DNA of 64,000 nucleotides from Opitutia bacterium UBA7876 (GCA_002500665.1 DLRY01000023.1:5271-69270); one strand, 5' to 3'; shown: positions 32,237-41,817, numbered from the stretch's first letter. Program-made: numbers and translations. Notes: generated by a model from the sequence alone, not told the origin.

Positions 32237-33175
32237 ATGAAGCTCCTGATCGTCAAGCCGTCTTCCCTCGGCGACGTGATTCATGCCCTTAGGGTGATAT
32301 CAGTTCTCCGGAAGAATGATCGAAAACTCACCATTCACTGGGTCATAAGGTCAGGCCTCGAAGGCATCGTAAAGGCCAGCGGCCTCGTGGATCGCCATTT
32401 TGTTTTTCACAGGGGTGGGGGACTCCGCAAATATCTTGCCCTTGGGAAAAGACTCAGAGCGGAGAACTACGACTGCGTGCTGGATATGCAAGGTCTGCTC
32501 AGGAGCGCCCTGCTGGGCTTTATGACGGGCTGCTCTAGAAGATATGGAAGAGCGGACGGAAGGGAGGGATCGACTTTTTTCTACCAAGGCATTGGCCCGA
32601 CTGACCGAAAGAAGGCGATCCACGCCATCGATCGCTTGCTCTCACTTCTGGAACCTCTGGGCAAAAGGCCCGCAGGCGACCGTCTTTCCCTGAGTTTCCC
32701 TCATTCAGCTTCCATTCCCGCCAATAGTGCGATCAAGGATGACGCATCCCCAAAGGTGATCCTTTTCCCGGAAAGCAGGAGGAAGGAAAAGGTATGGCCC
32801 TTCTTCGATCAATTAAGCTCAAGTATTCAGCAGGCAAGACTGGGGGCGGTCATGGTCTGCGGAACCTCCCGGGGAAAAGGCTACGACGGAGCGATTGACC
32901 TAAGAGGCAAGCTTGGCCTCGAGCAAGTTGCGCACTTGGTCAAGTCGGCGGACTTGGTCGTTTCCAACGACAGCGCCCCACTTCACCTTGCTTCGGCCCT
33001 TGCCCGGCCCGTCCTTGGGTTGTTCGGGCCAACCGACCCTTTGCTTTACGGCCCATATCCCGTCAGTGAGGGAAACTCCTCCATTCTTCGATCCCCGAGC
33101 GGCAAGATTGAAGAAATCGACCTCGACGCGGCTTTCAGCCAGGTGCGTAAAATGCTACATGTTCATCCGGGCTGA
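32237..33175 (+). CDS. heptosyltransferase, WaaC-like GT9 (312 aa)
   Basis: GT9 enzyme, most like heptosyltransferase I: MKLLIVKPSSLGDVIHALRV is the WaaC-type N-terminus, YDCVLDMQGLLRSALLG the next landmark, and LVVSNDSAPLHLASALARPV with LGLFGPTDPL the C-terminal ADP-heptose-binding region. ATG 32237 is used instead of the upstream TTG because the family starts exactly there. It is divergent from the fused gene, with 60 bp between. It likely adds the first heptose to Kdo of the core. Confidence 0.9.
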   Translation: MKLLIVKPSSLGDVIHALRVISVLRKNDRKLTIHWVIRSGLEGIVKASGLVDRHFVFHRGGGLRKYLALGKRLRAENYDCVLDMQGLLRSALLGFMTGCSRRYGRADGREGSTFFYQGIGPTDRKKAIHAIDRLLSLLEPLGKRPAGDRLSLSFPHSASIPANSAIKDDASPKVILFPESRRKEKVWPFFDQLSSSIQQARLGAVMVCGTSRGKGYDGAIDLRGKLGLEQVAHLVKSADLVVSNDSAPLHLASALARPVLGLFGPTDPLLYGPYPVSEGNSSILRSPSGKIEEIDLDAAFSQVRKMLHVHPG

Positions 33176-33253
33176 AGGGCTTTTCTTTTTACATCCTCCC
33201 CGATGAATGGTTTAAGGGCATTCCCGCAAGAATGAAAAACCGGAATCATCACA

Positions 33254-34519
33254 ATGATTGACATCAACTACTTTCGACGGAACCTGAACGAACTCAGGGA
33301 ATCGATTGCCCGAAAAAAATTCTCCTGCGACTTGGATTCGCTTGTGGAACTCGATCGTGCCCGCAGGGATGCCATATCCGCCGCCGAAACCGAGAGGGCA
33401 GGGCAAAAGAGCGCCAACGCCGAAATGTCTCAAATGGAAAAGGGAAGCCCCGAGTTTCTAGAGAAAGTCGCTCAAATGAAAGAGATTGCGACCAAGGTCA
33501 AGGAACTCGAAACCCTTGCTAAGGAATCCGATGAGATGTTCCAGAAAGCTTTCCTTGCCGTACCCAACCTGCCTCATCAATCCGTTCCCGACGGCAAGGA
33601 TGAATCGGACAATGAAACCGTCTCCACCTGGGGCGACGCAGAGGGTGATTTCCCACACGCCGTCCCCCACTACGACATCCCCTGGTTCGAGAAAATGATC
33701 GATTTCCCGCGTGGCGTAAAAGTAGTTGGTGCGGGCTTTCCCTTTTACCTGGGAGACATGTCCAAGCTCGTCCGTGCTCTGATTAACTTCTTCCTCGAGG
33801 AAGCTGGAAGCAATGGCTATGCTGAGATCCATTCGCCAATCGTGGTCAATTCCGCAAGCGCTACGGCAACCGGCCAGCTTCCCGACAAGGAGGGCATGAT
33901 GTACCTCGATCAGAATGAGGGCGTCTACCTGATTCCGACGGCTGAGGTTCCAGTCACTAATTTTTTCCGGGACGAGATCGTGGACGGTAAGGACCTGCCC
34001 ATAAAGCGATGCGCCTACACGCCCTGCTTCCGCAGGGAAGCAGGGAGCTGGGGCAAGGACGTCCGCGGATTGAACCGTCTCCATCAATTCGACAAGGTGG
34101 AACTGGTAAAGTGGGTTCATCCTGACGAAAGCTTCCAGCACCTTGATTCTCTTCGCGAGGATGCCGAAAACCTGCTTCGCAAGCTGGAACTTCCCTACCG
34201 CGTCCTCCTAATCTGCGCCGGCGACATCGGTTTTCCGCATTCCAAGCAATACGACCTCGAAGTATGGGCCGCCGGACAGGAAAAATGGCTGGAGGTATCC
34301 AGTTGCAGCAACTTCACCGATTTTCAGGCCAGAAGAGCCAACATTCGTTTTCGCGGTGAAGACGGCAAGCCCAGACCCGTCCATACCTTGAATGGCTCGG
34401 CATTGGCCATTCCCCGCGTTCTAGCCGCAATACTGGAAAACCACCTTCAGATGGATGGTCGCGTGAGGGTTCCAGAATGTCTGCGCAAGTGGTTCCAATC
34501 CGAGTTCATCGGACCTTGA
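33254..34519 (+). CDS. serS: seryl-tRNA synthetase (421 aa)
   Basis: Class II aminoacyl-tRNA synthetase charging tRNA-Ser. The N-terminal coiled-coil arm (about 1-110) is followed by the catalytic core: GTAEVPVTNFFRDEI-like motif here IPTAEVPVTNFFRDEIVDGK, motif 2 CAYTPCFRREAGSWGKDVRG, and motif 3 LNGSALAIPRVLAAILENHL. Length 421 is standard. No SD before the ATG. Confidence 0.97.
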   Translation: MIDINYFRRNLNELRESIARKKFSCDLDSLVELDRARRDAISAAETERAGQKSANAEMSQMEKGSPEFLEKVAQMKEIATKVKELETLAKESDEMFQKAFLAVPNLPHQSVPDGKDESDNETVSTWGDAEGDFPHAVPHYDIPWFEKMIDFPRGVKVVGAGFPFYLGDMSKLVRALINFFLEEAGSNGYAEIHSPIVVNSASATATGQLPDKEGMMYLDQNEGVYLIPTAEVPVTNFFRDEIVDGKDLPIKRCAYTPCFRREAGSWGKDVRGLNRLHQFDKVELVKWVHPDESFQHLDSLREDAENLLRKLELPYRVLLICAGDIGFPHSKQYDLEVWAAGQEKWLEVSSCSNFTDFQARRANIRFRGEDGKPRPVHTLNGSALAIPRVLAAILENHLQMDGRVRVPECLRKWFQSEFIGP

Positions 34520-34531
34520 ATCCCCGACCTA

Positions 34532-35971
34532 ATGGTGAACGAAATTCCGATTCTCCCAAAGGATTTAGCTTCCGCGTCGGAACGCCTTTTGCTGGATACC
34601 CCGACCGCCCATTGGCATCCCGAGGCGACTCGTGCCTTGAGGGATTACCCCAAGGGAATGATTGCCGTCGCCTGTTCGGGTGGGGCGGACTCCGTCTTTT
34701 CCCTGCTTTTGCTCTATGAAGCCTTTCCAGAGCTAAGAAACAGGCTAATAGTTCTTCACTACGATCATTCCACTCGCGAGGACTCTGCCCTAGATGCAGG
34801 TTTCGCCTCTCGGATAGCGGAAGCACTGGAAGTCCCCTTCCTCCTCGGCAAGTCTCCTGCAGGAGGAAAAGTCGACGAGGGCACGCTAAGGGACCAAAGG
34901 CTCGGATTCTTCCTCGATGCCTGCACCCGAAAGAACGCCGGACTCATCGTCCAGGGACATAACCAGGACGACGTCGCTGAAACCATTCTATGGAGGCTCT
35001 CGCGTGGCTCTGGGGCTCATGGGCTCTGTGCGCCCAAACCCGTTCAATCCCATGGTGAAGTTTTCATCATCCGCCCTTTTCTAACCATCAGTCGCTCCCA
35101 AATCAGGAAAAAGTTATCCTCCGTGGGAATAGAATGGAGGGAAGATGAAAGCAACTACTCTGAAAAATACCTGCGCAACCGAATCCGAAAGAATTCCCTC
35201 GATCAACTCAAGAGAGACGTGGACAGAGACTTACTGAAAGGCTTTTTCAGATCCCGAGAGCTCCTTGAAGAGCAAGCCTTTGCGCTTAGTCAATGGAGCG
35301 CCGATGGAAGTAGGGACTGTCTTTGCGAAGGAAGCATCGATACGGAGCGGTTGGTCGCTTACCCAAAGGCAGTCCAGCGCATGATCGTCTCCGATTGGCT
35401 TAATCGGGGTCTTCCCCTCGTTGAAGTTTCCTCTTATCAGGTAGATCGCGTTATCGGGTCCCTCGAGCACGAGTTCAAATTCGACCTCGCGCCCTCCGCT
35501 CAGGTAGCGAATCGAGGTAATAGGCTTGAAATCATGACCACCACACCGGGAGGAGATCCACCTGCGTGGTCAATGATGCCTATCCCATTGGAGCAAACCG
35601 TCTTTCTCCCAGGGGGAAAATGCCTGCGTTTTTCAGTCATTGAAGCTTCCAGAGAGCTTCTCGGTTCGATCATGAAGGGAGAGGTGGACCAACGAAGGGA
35701 AGCTTTCTTCGCTTGGTCCGCTGCTCCTCCTTCTTTTCTAGGAATCAGACCAAGAAAGCCCGGCGACACTTATCGTCCCATTGGCTCTCCTGGGGCGAGG
35801 AAAGTAAAGGCTTGGATGATAGACAGGAAGGTGAAGCCCGAAAACAGGTCACGGCTTCCGATGGTGGTTGATTCTCGAGGCGAAATCATCTGGATCCCAG
35901 GCTTTGCCCCAGCCGATAACCTTCAAGTCAGAGGACTCGAGAAACTTCTAATGCATTTGACTTACCATTAA
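34532..35971 (+). CDS. tilS: tRNA(Ile)-lysidine synthetase (479 aa)
   Basis: Modifies C34 of the tRNA-Ile2 anticodon to lysidine so it reads AUA. It has the N-type ATP pyrophosphatase loop VACSGGADSVFSLLLL (SGGADS at 49-54), LIVLHYDHSTREDS, VQGHNQDDVAETILWRLSRG, LRNRIRKN near 215, and a C-terminal TilS domain with GIRPRKPGDTYRPIGSPGAR. The long form (479) is normal when the C-terminal domain is present. It starts 12 bp after serS and precedes ftsH, a common tilS-ftsH order in many bacteria. Confidence 0.93.
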   Translation: MVNEIPILPKDLASASERLLLDTPTAHWHPEATRALRDYPKGMIAVACSGGADSVFSLLLLYEAFPELRNRLIVLHYDHSTREDSALDAGFASRIAEALEVPFLLGKSPAGGKVDEGTLRDQRLGFFLDACTRKNAGLIVQGHNQDDVAETILWRLSRGSGAHGLCAPKPVQSHGEVFIIRPFLTISRSQIRKKLSSVGIEWREDESNYSEKYLRNRIRKNSLDQLKRDVDRDLLKGFFRSRELLEEQAFALSQWSADGSRDCLCEGSIDTERLVAYPKAVQRMIVSDWLNRGLPLVEVSSYQVDRVIGSLEHEFKFDLAPSAQVANRGNRLEIMTTTPGGDPPAWSMMPIPLEQTVFLPGGKCLRFSVIEASRELLGSIMKGEVDQRREAFFAWSAAPPSFLGIRPRKPGDTYRPIGSPGARKVKAWMIDRKVKPENRSRLPMVVDSRGEIIWIPGFAPADNLQVRGLEKLLMHLTYH

Positions 35972-35993
35972 ACGGCTACATTATGTTAGTGTT

Positions 35994-38036
35994 GTGGAAA
36001 ATAAGCCTGAAAACGACCCCGACAACGAAGGCAAGGGATTCCAACCAAAAGTATTACTAATTTGGTTGGCTATCTTGGCTGCTATTGTCGGACTAGTAGT
36101 CGTACAAAGCGACCCTCAGCGCAGCCATACTGGTATATCCGGCGGGATCACCAATGTAGACCAGCTCCTTTTGGCGGCCAAAGAGGACAAGATCGTCAGG
36201 GCGATAATCGAGAGCGATCCCAAGGGGGGCGAGGAATGGTACCAAATCAAGGGTGAGTTTACGGATTACCCGGTAGATCCGGAGTCCGGAGAAATACCAA
36301 CCGGGCAGGCTTTCCTGGTTAAAGGAAGGGTTACCGAGTCCGACTACAAAAACTTAAGGGAGCAGCTTGGCCCCCGGTTGAGGGAATCGCCCTCAAGCAC
36401 CGTATGGACGGACTTGCTCTTCAGTTTGTTGCCTTTTCTTCTCATCATCGGCTTACTCTATTTTTTGTTTGTCAGGCAGTTGCGGATGGCAGGAAAGGGT
36501 GCGCTTAACTTCGGCAAAAGTAAGGCCAAGATGCTCACTCGTGAGAACGAGAAAATCCTTTTCAATGATGTCGCGGGCTGCGACGAGGCAAAGGAGGAGG
36601 TTTCCGAGGTCGTTGACTTTCTCAAGGATCCAAAGCGATTTAGAAAAATCGGGGGCAAGATTCCCAAGGGCGTTTTAATGGTAGGCCCCCCGGGCACTGG
36701 TAAGACCCTACTTGCCAAGGCCGTAGCCGGTGAAGCCGACGTTCCTTTCTTCAGTATTAGTGGCTCCGATTTCGTCGAGATGTTCGTTGGCGTTGGCGCC
36801 GCCCGCGTACGCGACATGTTTGAACAGGGCCGAAAAAGCGCTCCTTGTCTCATATTTATTGACGAGATCGACGCCGTCGGGCGACAGCGTGGTGCCGGAC
36901 TTGGCGGTGGCAACGACGAACGAGAACAAACTCTTAACTCCCTTCTTGTCGAGATGGATGGCTTCGACGGCCACGAAGGGGTCATCATCATCGCCGCCAC
37001 CAACCGGCCCGACGTCCTCGACAACGCGCTTCTCAGACCAGGCCGCTTCGACCGGCAAGTCGTGATTGATCTCCCTGACCTTGAGGGCAGGGAAGCCATA
37101 CTCAAGGTGCATGCAAAAAAGATCAAGCTCTGCGAAGACGTCAACCTCAACTCCCTTGCCCGAGCCACTGCTGGGTTTTCGGGGGCCGACCTAGCCAACC
37201 TACTCAACGAGGGTGCGTTGATCGCCGCCCGTAGAAGAAAAAAGGTGGTCGAGCGGATCGACCTCGATGATGCGCGAGAAAAAATCTCCTTCGGGAGGGA
37301 AAGGCGGCGCGTAATGGACGACGAGGACCGCAAGATCATCGCCTATCACGAGGCTGGACATGCCATCGTGCAGGCAGTCGTCGACGATGGCCTGCTTCCC
37401 ATTCACAAAGTCACCATCATTCCCCGCGGCCAAAGCCTGGGCAGCACAATGTTTACCCCCAAGAAGGATATCTTGAACCATAGCAAGAGGCGCGTTCTTA
37501 ACCAGATTTGCTGCGCCATGGGAGGAAGAGCAGCCGAGGAAATCGAAATTGGCGACGTGACGAGCGGTGCCGCCGGAGACATTCGCATGGCCACCAACAT
37601 AGCCCGCAGCATGGTATGCGACTGGGGAATGAGCGAATTGGGCATGATTTCCTTCGGAGACAAGCAGGATCAAGTGTTCCTCGGCAAGGAGCTCTCCAGG
37701 GCCCAGAACTACAGTGAGGAAACGGCCCAAAAGATCGACTTGGCCATCAAGGAGGTAATCGATCAGCAGTACCAGCGGGCGCAAGATATACTCAAGGAGC
37801 ACCTCACCGCTCTACACTCCTCCGCTGAGGCCCTTCTCGAACACGAAACCATCGAGGGCAAGCACATCCATGAAATCCTCGAACACGGCAAGATAATCTC
37901 TCCCGTCATTACCTCCACTCCGGACGATTCTAAGGACGAGAAGGAGGAAATCGACGAGTCCGCCGCCACGGATACAAAAGAGGACAAGGATGACGAGATT
38001 CAGCCAGGAGGCGAACCCGCGGGTGCTCCGGCCTAA
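35994..38036 (+). CDS. ftsH: ATP-dependent zinc metalloprotease FtsH (680 aa)
   Basis: Membrane-anchored AAA+ protease. TM1 is about residues 20-37 and TM2 about 141-160, with a periplasmic domain between. Walker A GPPGTGKT is 231-238, Walker B IFIDEID 287-293, the second region of homology NRPDVLDNALLRPGRFDR near 337, and the zinc-binding HEAGH 452-456. The last 50 residues are highly acidic and low in complexity. The start is GTG, 22 bp after tilS. Longer than E. coli FtsH (644) because of the periplasmic part and the acidic tail. Confidence 0.97.
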   Translation: MENKPENDPDNEGKGFQPKVLLIWLAILAAIVGLVVVQSDPQRSHTGISGGITNVDQLLLAAKEDKIVRAIIESDPKGGEEWYQIKGEFTDYPVDPESGEIPTGQAFLVKGRVTESDYKNLREQLGPRLRESPSSTVWTDLLFSLLPFLLIIGLLYFLFVRQLRMAGKGALNFGKSKAKMLTRENEKILFNDVAGCDEAKEEVSEVVDFLKDPKRFRKIGGKIPKGVLMVGPPGTGKTLLAKAVAGEADVPFFSISGSDFVEMFVGVGAARVRDMFEQGRKSAPCLIFIDEIDAVGRQRGAGLGGGNDEREQTLNSLLVEMDGFDGHEGVIIIAATNRPDVLDNALLRPGRFDRQVVIDLPDLEGREAILKVHAKKIKLCEDVNLNSLARATAGFSGADLANLLNEGALIAARRRKKVVERIDLDDAREKISFGRERRRVMDDEDRKIIAYHEAGHAIVQAVVDDGLLPIHKVTIIPRGQSLGSTMFTPKKDILNHSKRRVLNQICCAMGGRAAEEIEIGDVTSGAAGDIRMATNIARSMVCDWGMSELGMISFGDKQDQVFLGKELSRAQNYSEETAQKIDLAIKEVIDQQYQRAQDILKEHLTALHSSAEALLEHETIEGKHIHEILEHGKIISPVITSTPDDSKDEKEEIDESAATDTKEDKDDEIQPGGEPAGAPA

Positions 38037-38094
38037 GACCAAGCTCCGTTTCCACTTGCCTAAATATATAATTGCGTTCATCTTAGAACCTCTC

Positions 38095-38250
38095 ATGAGC
38101 AGACATCCCAGCTTCAAGCCTCCCGGAGGCCTCACCAAGAAAAGAAACGTCCTTAAGCGGTTCGAGCGCGTCGAGTTGCTCCGTAAGCGTGGCCAGTGGA
38201 AGGAAGGGGATCGGGTCGTCTCGTTGGTCAAGACCAAACCCGAGGAGTAA
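38095..38250 (+). CDS. small basic protein, Chlamydiae/Verrucomicrobia type (51 aa)
   Basis: A very short, lysine/arginine-rich protein: MSRHPSFKPPGGLTKKRNVL, then KRFERVELLRKRGQWKEGDR and VVSLVKTKPEE. It closely matches the 'small basic protein' family that occurs in Chlamydiae and Verrucomicrobia and has been linked to ribosomal gene contexts. It is likely a nucleic-acid or ribosome-associated protein; its function is not established. It lies 58 bp downstream of ftsH. The ATG at 38095 gives the family's usual N-terminus. It is the best lineage marker in the window. Confidence 0.88.
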   Translation: MSRHPSFKPPGGLTKKRNVLKRFERVELLRKRGQWKEGDRVVSLVKTKPEE

Positions 38251-38259
38251 TCCTTTCCC

Positions 38260-38583
38260 TCATCCCTTTTCGGTCGGATCGATTACCCACTTGCCGTACT
38301 CTTCGCCCGCCTCCGCATCCCAAGCTACCCATTGGGGCACGTCGTAGGGATGAATCTCCCACAACTTTTCGCCTAACTCGTCTAGGTTTGAAAGTTTGAA
38401 CTTTAAGGTGACCTTCCACTCCATTTCTCGATTCAACCTACCGTCCCAGCGGTAAATCGACTTCAACGGCCCTTCGACTTGGCCGCATGCGATGAGGTTC
38501 GAACGCAAGAGGCTTTCCACGATTTCGAAGGCCGCATTCTCGTCGGGACAAGTCGTTATCCCTATGCCAATCCGGTGCTTCAT
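38260..38583 (-). CDS. cutA: CutA-like divalent cation tolerance protein (107 aa)
   Basis: Small trimeric ferredoxin-like protein. Signature features are ITTCPDENAAFEIVESLLRS, LIACGQVEGPLKSIYRWDG with the conserved C, I-x-S-x-Y-x-W pattern, then EWKVTLKFK and IHPYDVPQWVAW, the typical H-P-Y-x-V-P. ATG 38583 is used; an upstream ATG at 38604 would add seven residues. Convergent with the small basic protein gene, 9 bp apart. Role in copper tolerance is historic; the true function is unclear. Confidence 0.92.
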   Translation of the reverse strand: MKHRIGIGITTCPDENAAFEIVESLLRSNLIACGQVEGPLKSIYRWDGRLNREMEWKVTLKFKLSNLDELGEKLWEIHPYDVPQWVAWDAEAGEEYGKWVIDPTEKG

Positions 38584-38643
38584 GTTCTTAGAATTAAATT
38601 GCAAATAATGATACGTCCGCTAAAGTAGCTTTTCTTCAAAAAT

Positions 38644-38886
38644 TTGCGAACTTCAAAATCTTTTTACCCCGTGAGAGACGAATACCTAAAAGAAGCCCAG
38701 GAAATCATCACCGACCCGAACACACTCATCAACGTTGTGTCTCGTCGCTCCAAGCAACTCAAGTTCGGCAACAAGCCACTCGTCGAGTCTTTGGAAAAAC
38801 TCGAACCGGAGGATATTGCCCTGCGTGAGATCATAGAAGGGAAAATTTCCTATCAGGAATGGGACGAAACTGAACCCGACGCCTGA
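38644..38886 (+). CDS. rpoZ: RNA polymerase omega subunit-like protein (80 aa)
   Basis: Short protein with omega-type features: DPNTLINVVSRRSKQLKFGN (where classic omega has N-x-F-x-L-v-x-x-A-a-x-R-A-x-Q-L), PLVESLEKLEPEDIALREII, then EGKISY. Omega stabilises the beta-prime subunit. The TTG start at 38644 is the only one that gives a full-length product; the N-terminal 15 residues are longer and different from the usual. No SD. Function inferred from this pattern and length. Confidence 0.75.
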   Translation: MRTSKSFYPVRDEYLKEAQEIITDPNTLINVVSRRSKQLKFGNKPLVESLEKLEPEDIALREIIEGKISYQEWDETEPDA

Positions 38887-38957
38887 CGCCCCCGGTACGC
38901 CCGCTCCCCCAAGACATTCTTGCCCTCAACGGTTTTGGGGTAAACCCACCCCTTACC

Positions 38958-39437
38958 GTGTCTTCCAAAAGAAACAACAATGACTCCCTGCCGGTCCTCT
39001 ACAACTCAAAGGCTAGGCACAAGTATGCCTTGGGGGATAAATACGAGGCCGGCCTGGTTCTCTCGGGCACGGAAGTGAAGTCGATCCGGGGTGGGAACGC
39101 CCAACTCTCGGAATCTTTCGCGAAGTTCATTAAGGACGAGTTGTTTCTGTGCAATGTCCATATTGCAGAGTACCAGTTCGGCGGGGAAGAGAATCATCCC
39201 CCACAAAGGCCTCGCAAACTACTTCTTAAGCGTCGTGAATTGACGAAATTGAAAATCGAAGTCGAAGCGGCGGGCAAAACCATCGTACCCCTGAGAATTT
39301 ACTTCAAAAACGCCCTCATCAAATGCGAACTGGCCGTCGGGACGGGCAAGAACCAGAGGGACAAGAGGGAAGACCTCAAGAAGCGGGTGGCTCAGAGGGA
39401 AGCGGATCAAGCCTTGAAAAACGCCCTAAAGCGATGA
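38958..39437 (+). CDS. smpB: SsrA-binding protein SmpB (159 aa)
   Basis: Partner of tmRNA in rescuing stalled ribosomes. It has YNSKARHKYALGDKYEAGLV, LSGTEVKSIRGGNAQLSESF, FLCNVHIAEYQFGGEENHPP, RPRKLLLKRRELTKL and the basic C-terminal tail GTGKNQRDKREDLKKR that enters the decoding centre. GTG start. The stop overlaps the trmL ATG (ATGA). The tmRNA gene itself was not recognised in this window. Confidence 0.97.
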   Translation: MSSKRNNNDSLPVLYNSKARHKYALGDKYEAGLVLSGTEVKSIRGGNAQLSESFAKFIKDELFLCNVHIAEYQFGGEENHPPQRPRKLLLKRRELTKLKIEVEAAGKTIVPLRIYFKNALIKCELAVGTGKNQRDKREDLKKRVAQREADQALKNALKR

Positions 39438-39892
39438 TCGAGATCATCCTTTACTGCCCGGAAATACCCCAAAATACAGGCAACGTCGGACGCCTTTGCG
39501 CCTTCACAGGATGCCGACTGCACCTTATCCATCCACTCGGCTTCAAGATTACCGACAAGAACCTGCGACGGGCCGGCATGGACTACTGGAAATCCCTCGA
39601 GGTTGCAGAACATGACGACTGGGAAAGTTTCGTATCCTCGGACGATAGGCCATCCAACATTCACTTGTTTACCACGCATGCCGAAAAGACCTACTGGGAA
39701 GCTTCCTTTCGCAAAGGAGACGGTCTGTTGTTTGGCAACGAGGGCCATGGAGCCCCGAGCGAAGTCCACGAGTGGGTGGGCTCGAGCAAACTAAGAATCC
39801 CCAAACACAAGGAAGGGCTTCGCTCTCTTAATCTCGCAGTCTCTGTAGGCATAGCTACTTATGAAGCCCTTCGACAGGTTTCGAAGCAGTAA
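39434..39892 (+). CDS. trmL: tRNA (cytidine(34)-2'-O)-methyltransferase TrmL (152 aa)
   Basis: SPOUT methyltransferase that 2'-O-methylates the wobble base of certain leucine tRNAs. Family features: IILYCPEIPQNTGNVGRLCA, FKITDKNLRRAGMDYW, LLFGNEGHGAP, and IPKHKEGLRSLNLAVSVGIA for the knot. The ATG at 39434 overlaps the smpB stop by 4 bp, so the longer frame upstream is rejected. Length 152 is typical. Confidence 0.95.
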   Translation: MIEIILYCPEIPQNTGNVGRLCAFTGCRLHLIHPLGFKITDKNLRRAGMDYWKSLEVAEHDDWESFVSSDDRPSNIHLFTTHAEKTYWEASFRKGDGLLFGNEGHGAPSEVHEWVGSSKLRIPKHKEGLRSLNLAVSVGIATYEALRQVSKQ

Positions 39893-39910
39893 ATTTCCGC
39901 AATAAGGATC

Positions 39911-40930
39911 GTGCCGCCACTCGTATCGATCGTTCTGCCTTTTCGCGCCGCCGCAGAAACTCTTGGGGAATGCCTTCATTCGATACTCGGACAAAGTCTG
40001 GAAAGCTGGGAGCTTTTGGCCGTAGATGACAACTCTACGGACGATTCCAGGAAAATTGCCATGAACTTCGCTCGCCTGGACAATCGGATCAGGCTCATCG
40101 AACCAACCCGACCGGGATTGGTTCCTGCCCTAAACCAGGGTCTTGAGGCCGCTTCATCTTCACTGATCGCAAGAATGGACGCCGACGACGTGATGCTCCC
40201 CGAGCGTTTGGAGCGACAAGTTGCCTTTATGGGGGCAAACCCAGAAACGGGCTTGGTTTCCTCCCAGGTTGAGCATTTCTCACCGCTCTCGTTCAAGACG
40301 GAAGGATATAGTCGTTACGTCGATTGGACGAATGCCTTGCTTACTCACGAGCAAATAGCCCTGAATCGATTCGTGGAAAGCCCCTTCGCTCATCCGTCCG
40401 TTCTGTTTCGAAGACAACTGGTAAGTCAATACGGTCCGTATTCGGATGGGGATTTCCCGGAAGACTATGAGCTTTGGCTTAGGTTTCTTGAACGAGGAAC
40501 CAGAATGGCCAAGCTCGAGCAGGTCCTCCTGAAATGGCGCGACCACCCGGACAGGCTTTCAAGAACTTGTACGCGCTATTCCCAAGATGCATTTCAGAGG
40601 ACCAAGGCCCGCTACCTCGCCTCTTGGTTGGAGCAAAATCCAATAGGAGGCAGAAAACTAACGGCTTGGGGAGCCGGAAAAGTGGCCAGAAGGCAAGCTC
40701 ATCACCTATTTGGATACGGACTGAGGATCGAATGTTTCTTCGAAGTGGATCCAAAAAAAATCGGCAGTCCTCGGTCTGGTCTCAAAGTTGAGTCAATCGA
40801 GGCGATCCCCCCGCCCGGCGAGGTCTTCATCCTTGTATTGGCGGGAGCGCGTTCAGCCAGATCCAAGATCACACGTTTCCTCGATGACAGGGATTATATT
40901 TCCGGGCAAGACTACCTCTTTCTTACCTGA
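39911..40930 (+). CDS. GT2-family glycosyltransferase (339 aa)
   Basis: GT-A glycosyltransferase: VSIVLPFRAAAETLGECLHS, then LLAVDDNSTDDSRKIAM and LIARMDADDVMLPERLERQV, with the D-x-D as DADD near 97. The C-terminal 90 residues (LTAWGAGKVARRQAHHLFGY, then FFEVDPKKIG) form a Rossmann-like domain with G-A-G-x-x-G-R-type start, an addition seen in some surface-sugar transferases. GTG start. It lies between trmL and the catabolic genes, separate from the LPS cluster. Confidence 0.85.
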   Translation: MPPLVSIVLPFRAAAETLGECLHSILGQSLESWELLAVDDNSTDDSRKIAMNFARLDNRIRLIEPTRPGLVPALNQGLEAASSSLIARMDADDVMLPERLERQVAFMGANPETGLVSSQVEHFSPLSFKTEGYSRYVDWTNALLTHEQIALNRFVESPFAHPSVLFRRQLVSQYGPYSDGDFPEDYELWLRFLERGTRMAKLEQVLLKWRDHPDRLSRTCTRYSQDAFQRTKARYLASWLEQNPIGGRKLTAWGAGKVARRQAHHLFGYGLRIECFFEVDPKKIGSPRSGLKVESIEAIPPPGEVFILVLAGARSARSKITRFLDDRDYISGQDYLFLT

Positions 40931-41013
40931 AATTCAAAAGATAGGTTTTTTCAACTTGCGATCCATCGATCACCTTCCAATTCTGTCGTTTCATTCAGAT
41001 CCCCATACCGCCT

Positions 41014-41745
41014 ATGAAAACACGCGTTCTCACCTTAGCATTATTACTCTGCCTTGCTTTATCAGCCCTCTCGGCAAAGCCTCCAAAGGGCTTCACCGCT
41101 CTTTTCAATGGAAAAGACCTTAAAGGTTGGTGGGGGCTCAAGACCGAAGACCCGGAAAAATGGATGGCTCTTTCGCGTGAAAAACTCGAAGAAAAAAGGA
41201 AGGCCAGCTTAGACGACGTTCACAAGCATTGGAAAGTGGAGGATGGAATCCTCATAAATGACGGCAAAGGGCTCTACCTTTCGACCCTTAAGAACTATTC
41301 AGACTTCGTGCTCATGCTCGAGTACAAGACCGTAGCAGGGGCCGACAGCGGCATTTATCTAAGAGGCGTCCCCCAAGTCCAGATTTGGGACACCACCAAG
41401 GAGGCTGGAAAGTGGAAGCTTGGGGCCGACAAGGGTTCCGGAGGACTATGGAACAACGGGAAGGCCGGTGCCCCCGGACGAGACCCTTTGGTTCATGCGG
41501 ACAAACCCTTCGGGCAGTGGAACTCTTTTCACATCACCATGAAGGGTACCCTCGTTACCGTCCGCCTCAACGACAAGCTCGTGGTGGACCAGGCTCCATT
41601 GATCAATTACTGGGACCGCAAGACCCCTGTAGAGAAAAGAAAGCCACTGGTCAAGAAGGGCCCCATCCAACTCCAAACCCATGGCGGGGAAATTAGCTGG
41701 CGCAACATCTACCTGAAGGAATTATCGGCTCCCATTTCCGATTAG
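41014..41745 (+). CDS. DUF1080 / 3-keto-disaccharide hydrolase-like exported protein (243 aa)
   Basis: Signal peptide of about 21 residues (LTLALLLCLALSALSA), then the DUF1080 concanavalin-like domain: GFTALFNGKDLKGWWGL, WKVEDGILINDGKGLYLST, and the hallmark AGADSGIYLRGVPQVQIWD followed by FGQWNSFHITMKGTLVTVRL. Known family members hydrolyse 3-keto-glycosides. The following genes are also exported, so this starts a periplasmic catabolic group. The family is heavily expanded in Verrucomicrobia and Planctomycetes. Confidence 0.9.
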   Translation: MKTRVLTLALLLCLALSALSAKPPKGFTALFNGKDLKGWWGLKTEDPEKWMALSREKLEEKRKASLDDVHKHWKVEDGILINDGKGLYLSTLKNYSDFVLMLEYKTVAGADSGIYLRGVPQVQIWDTTKEAGKWKLGADKGSGGLWNNGKAGAPGRDPLVHADKPFGQWNSFHITMKGTLVTVRLNDKLVVDQAPLINYWDRKTPVEKRKPLVKKGPIQLQTHGGEISWRNIYLKELSAPISD

Positions 41746-41817
41746 AATTGGTCAGTCATGAGGATGTTATCGATCTTCAAGAAAATTAGAATCAAGCGCC
41801 TCTAACACGAAACGAAA

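Noticed and set aside
36458..37339. 293-codon minus-strand frame in ftsH
   Set aside because: Opposite-strand shadow of a strongly conserved gene, Ser/Arg-rich composition typical of antisense frames.
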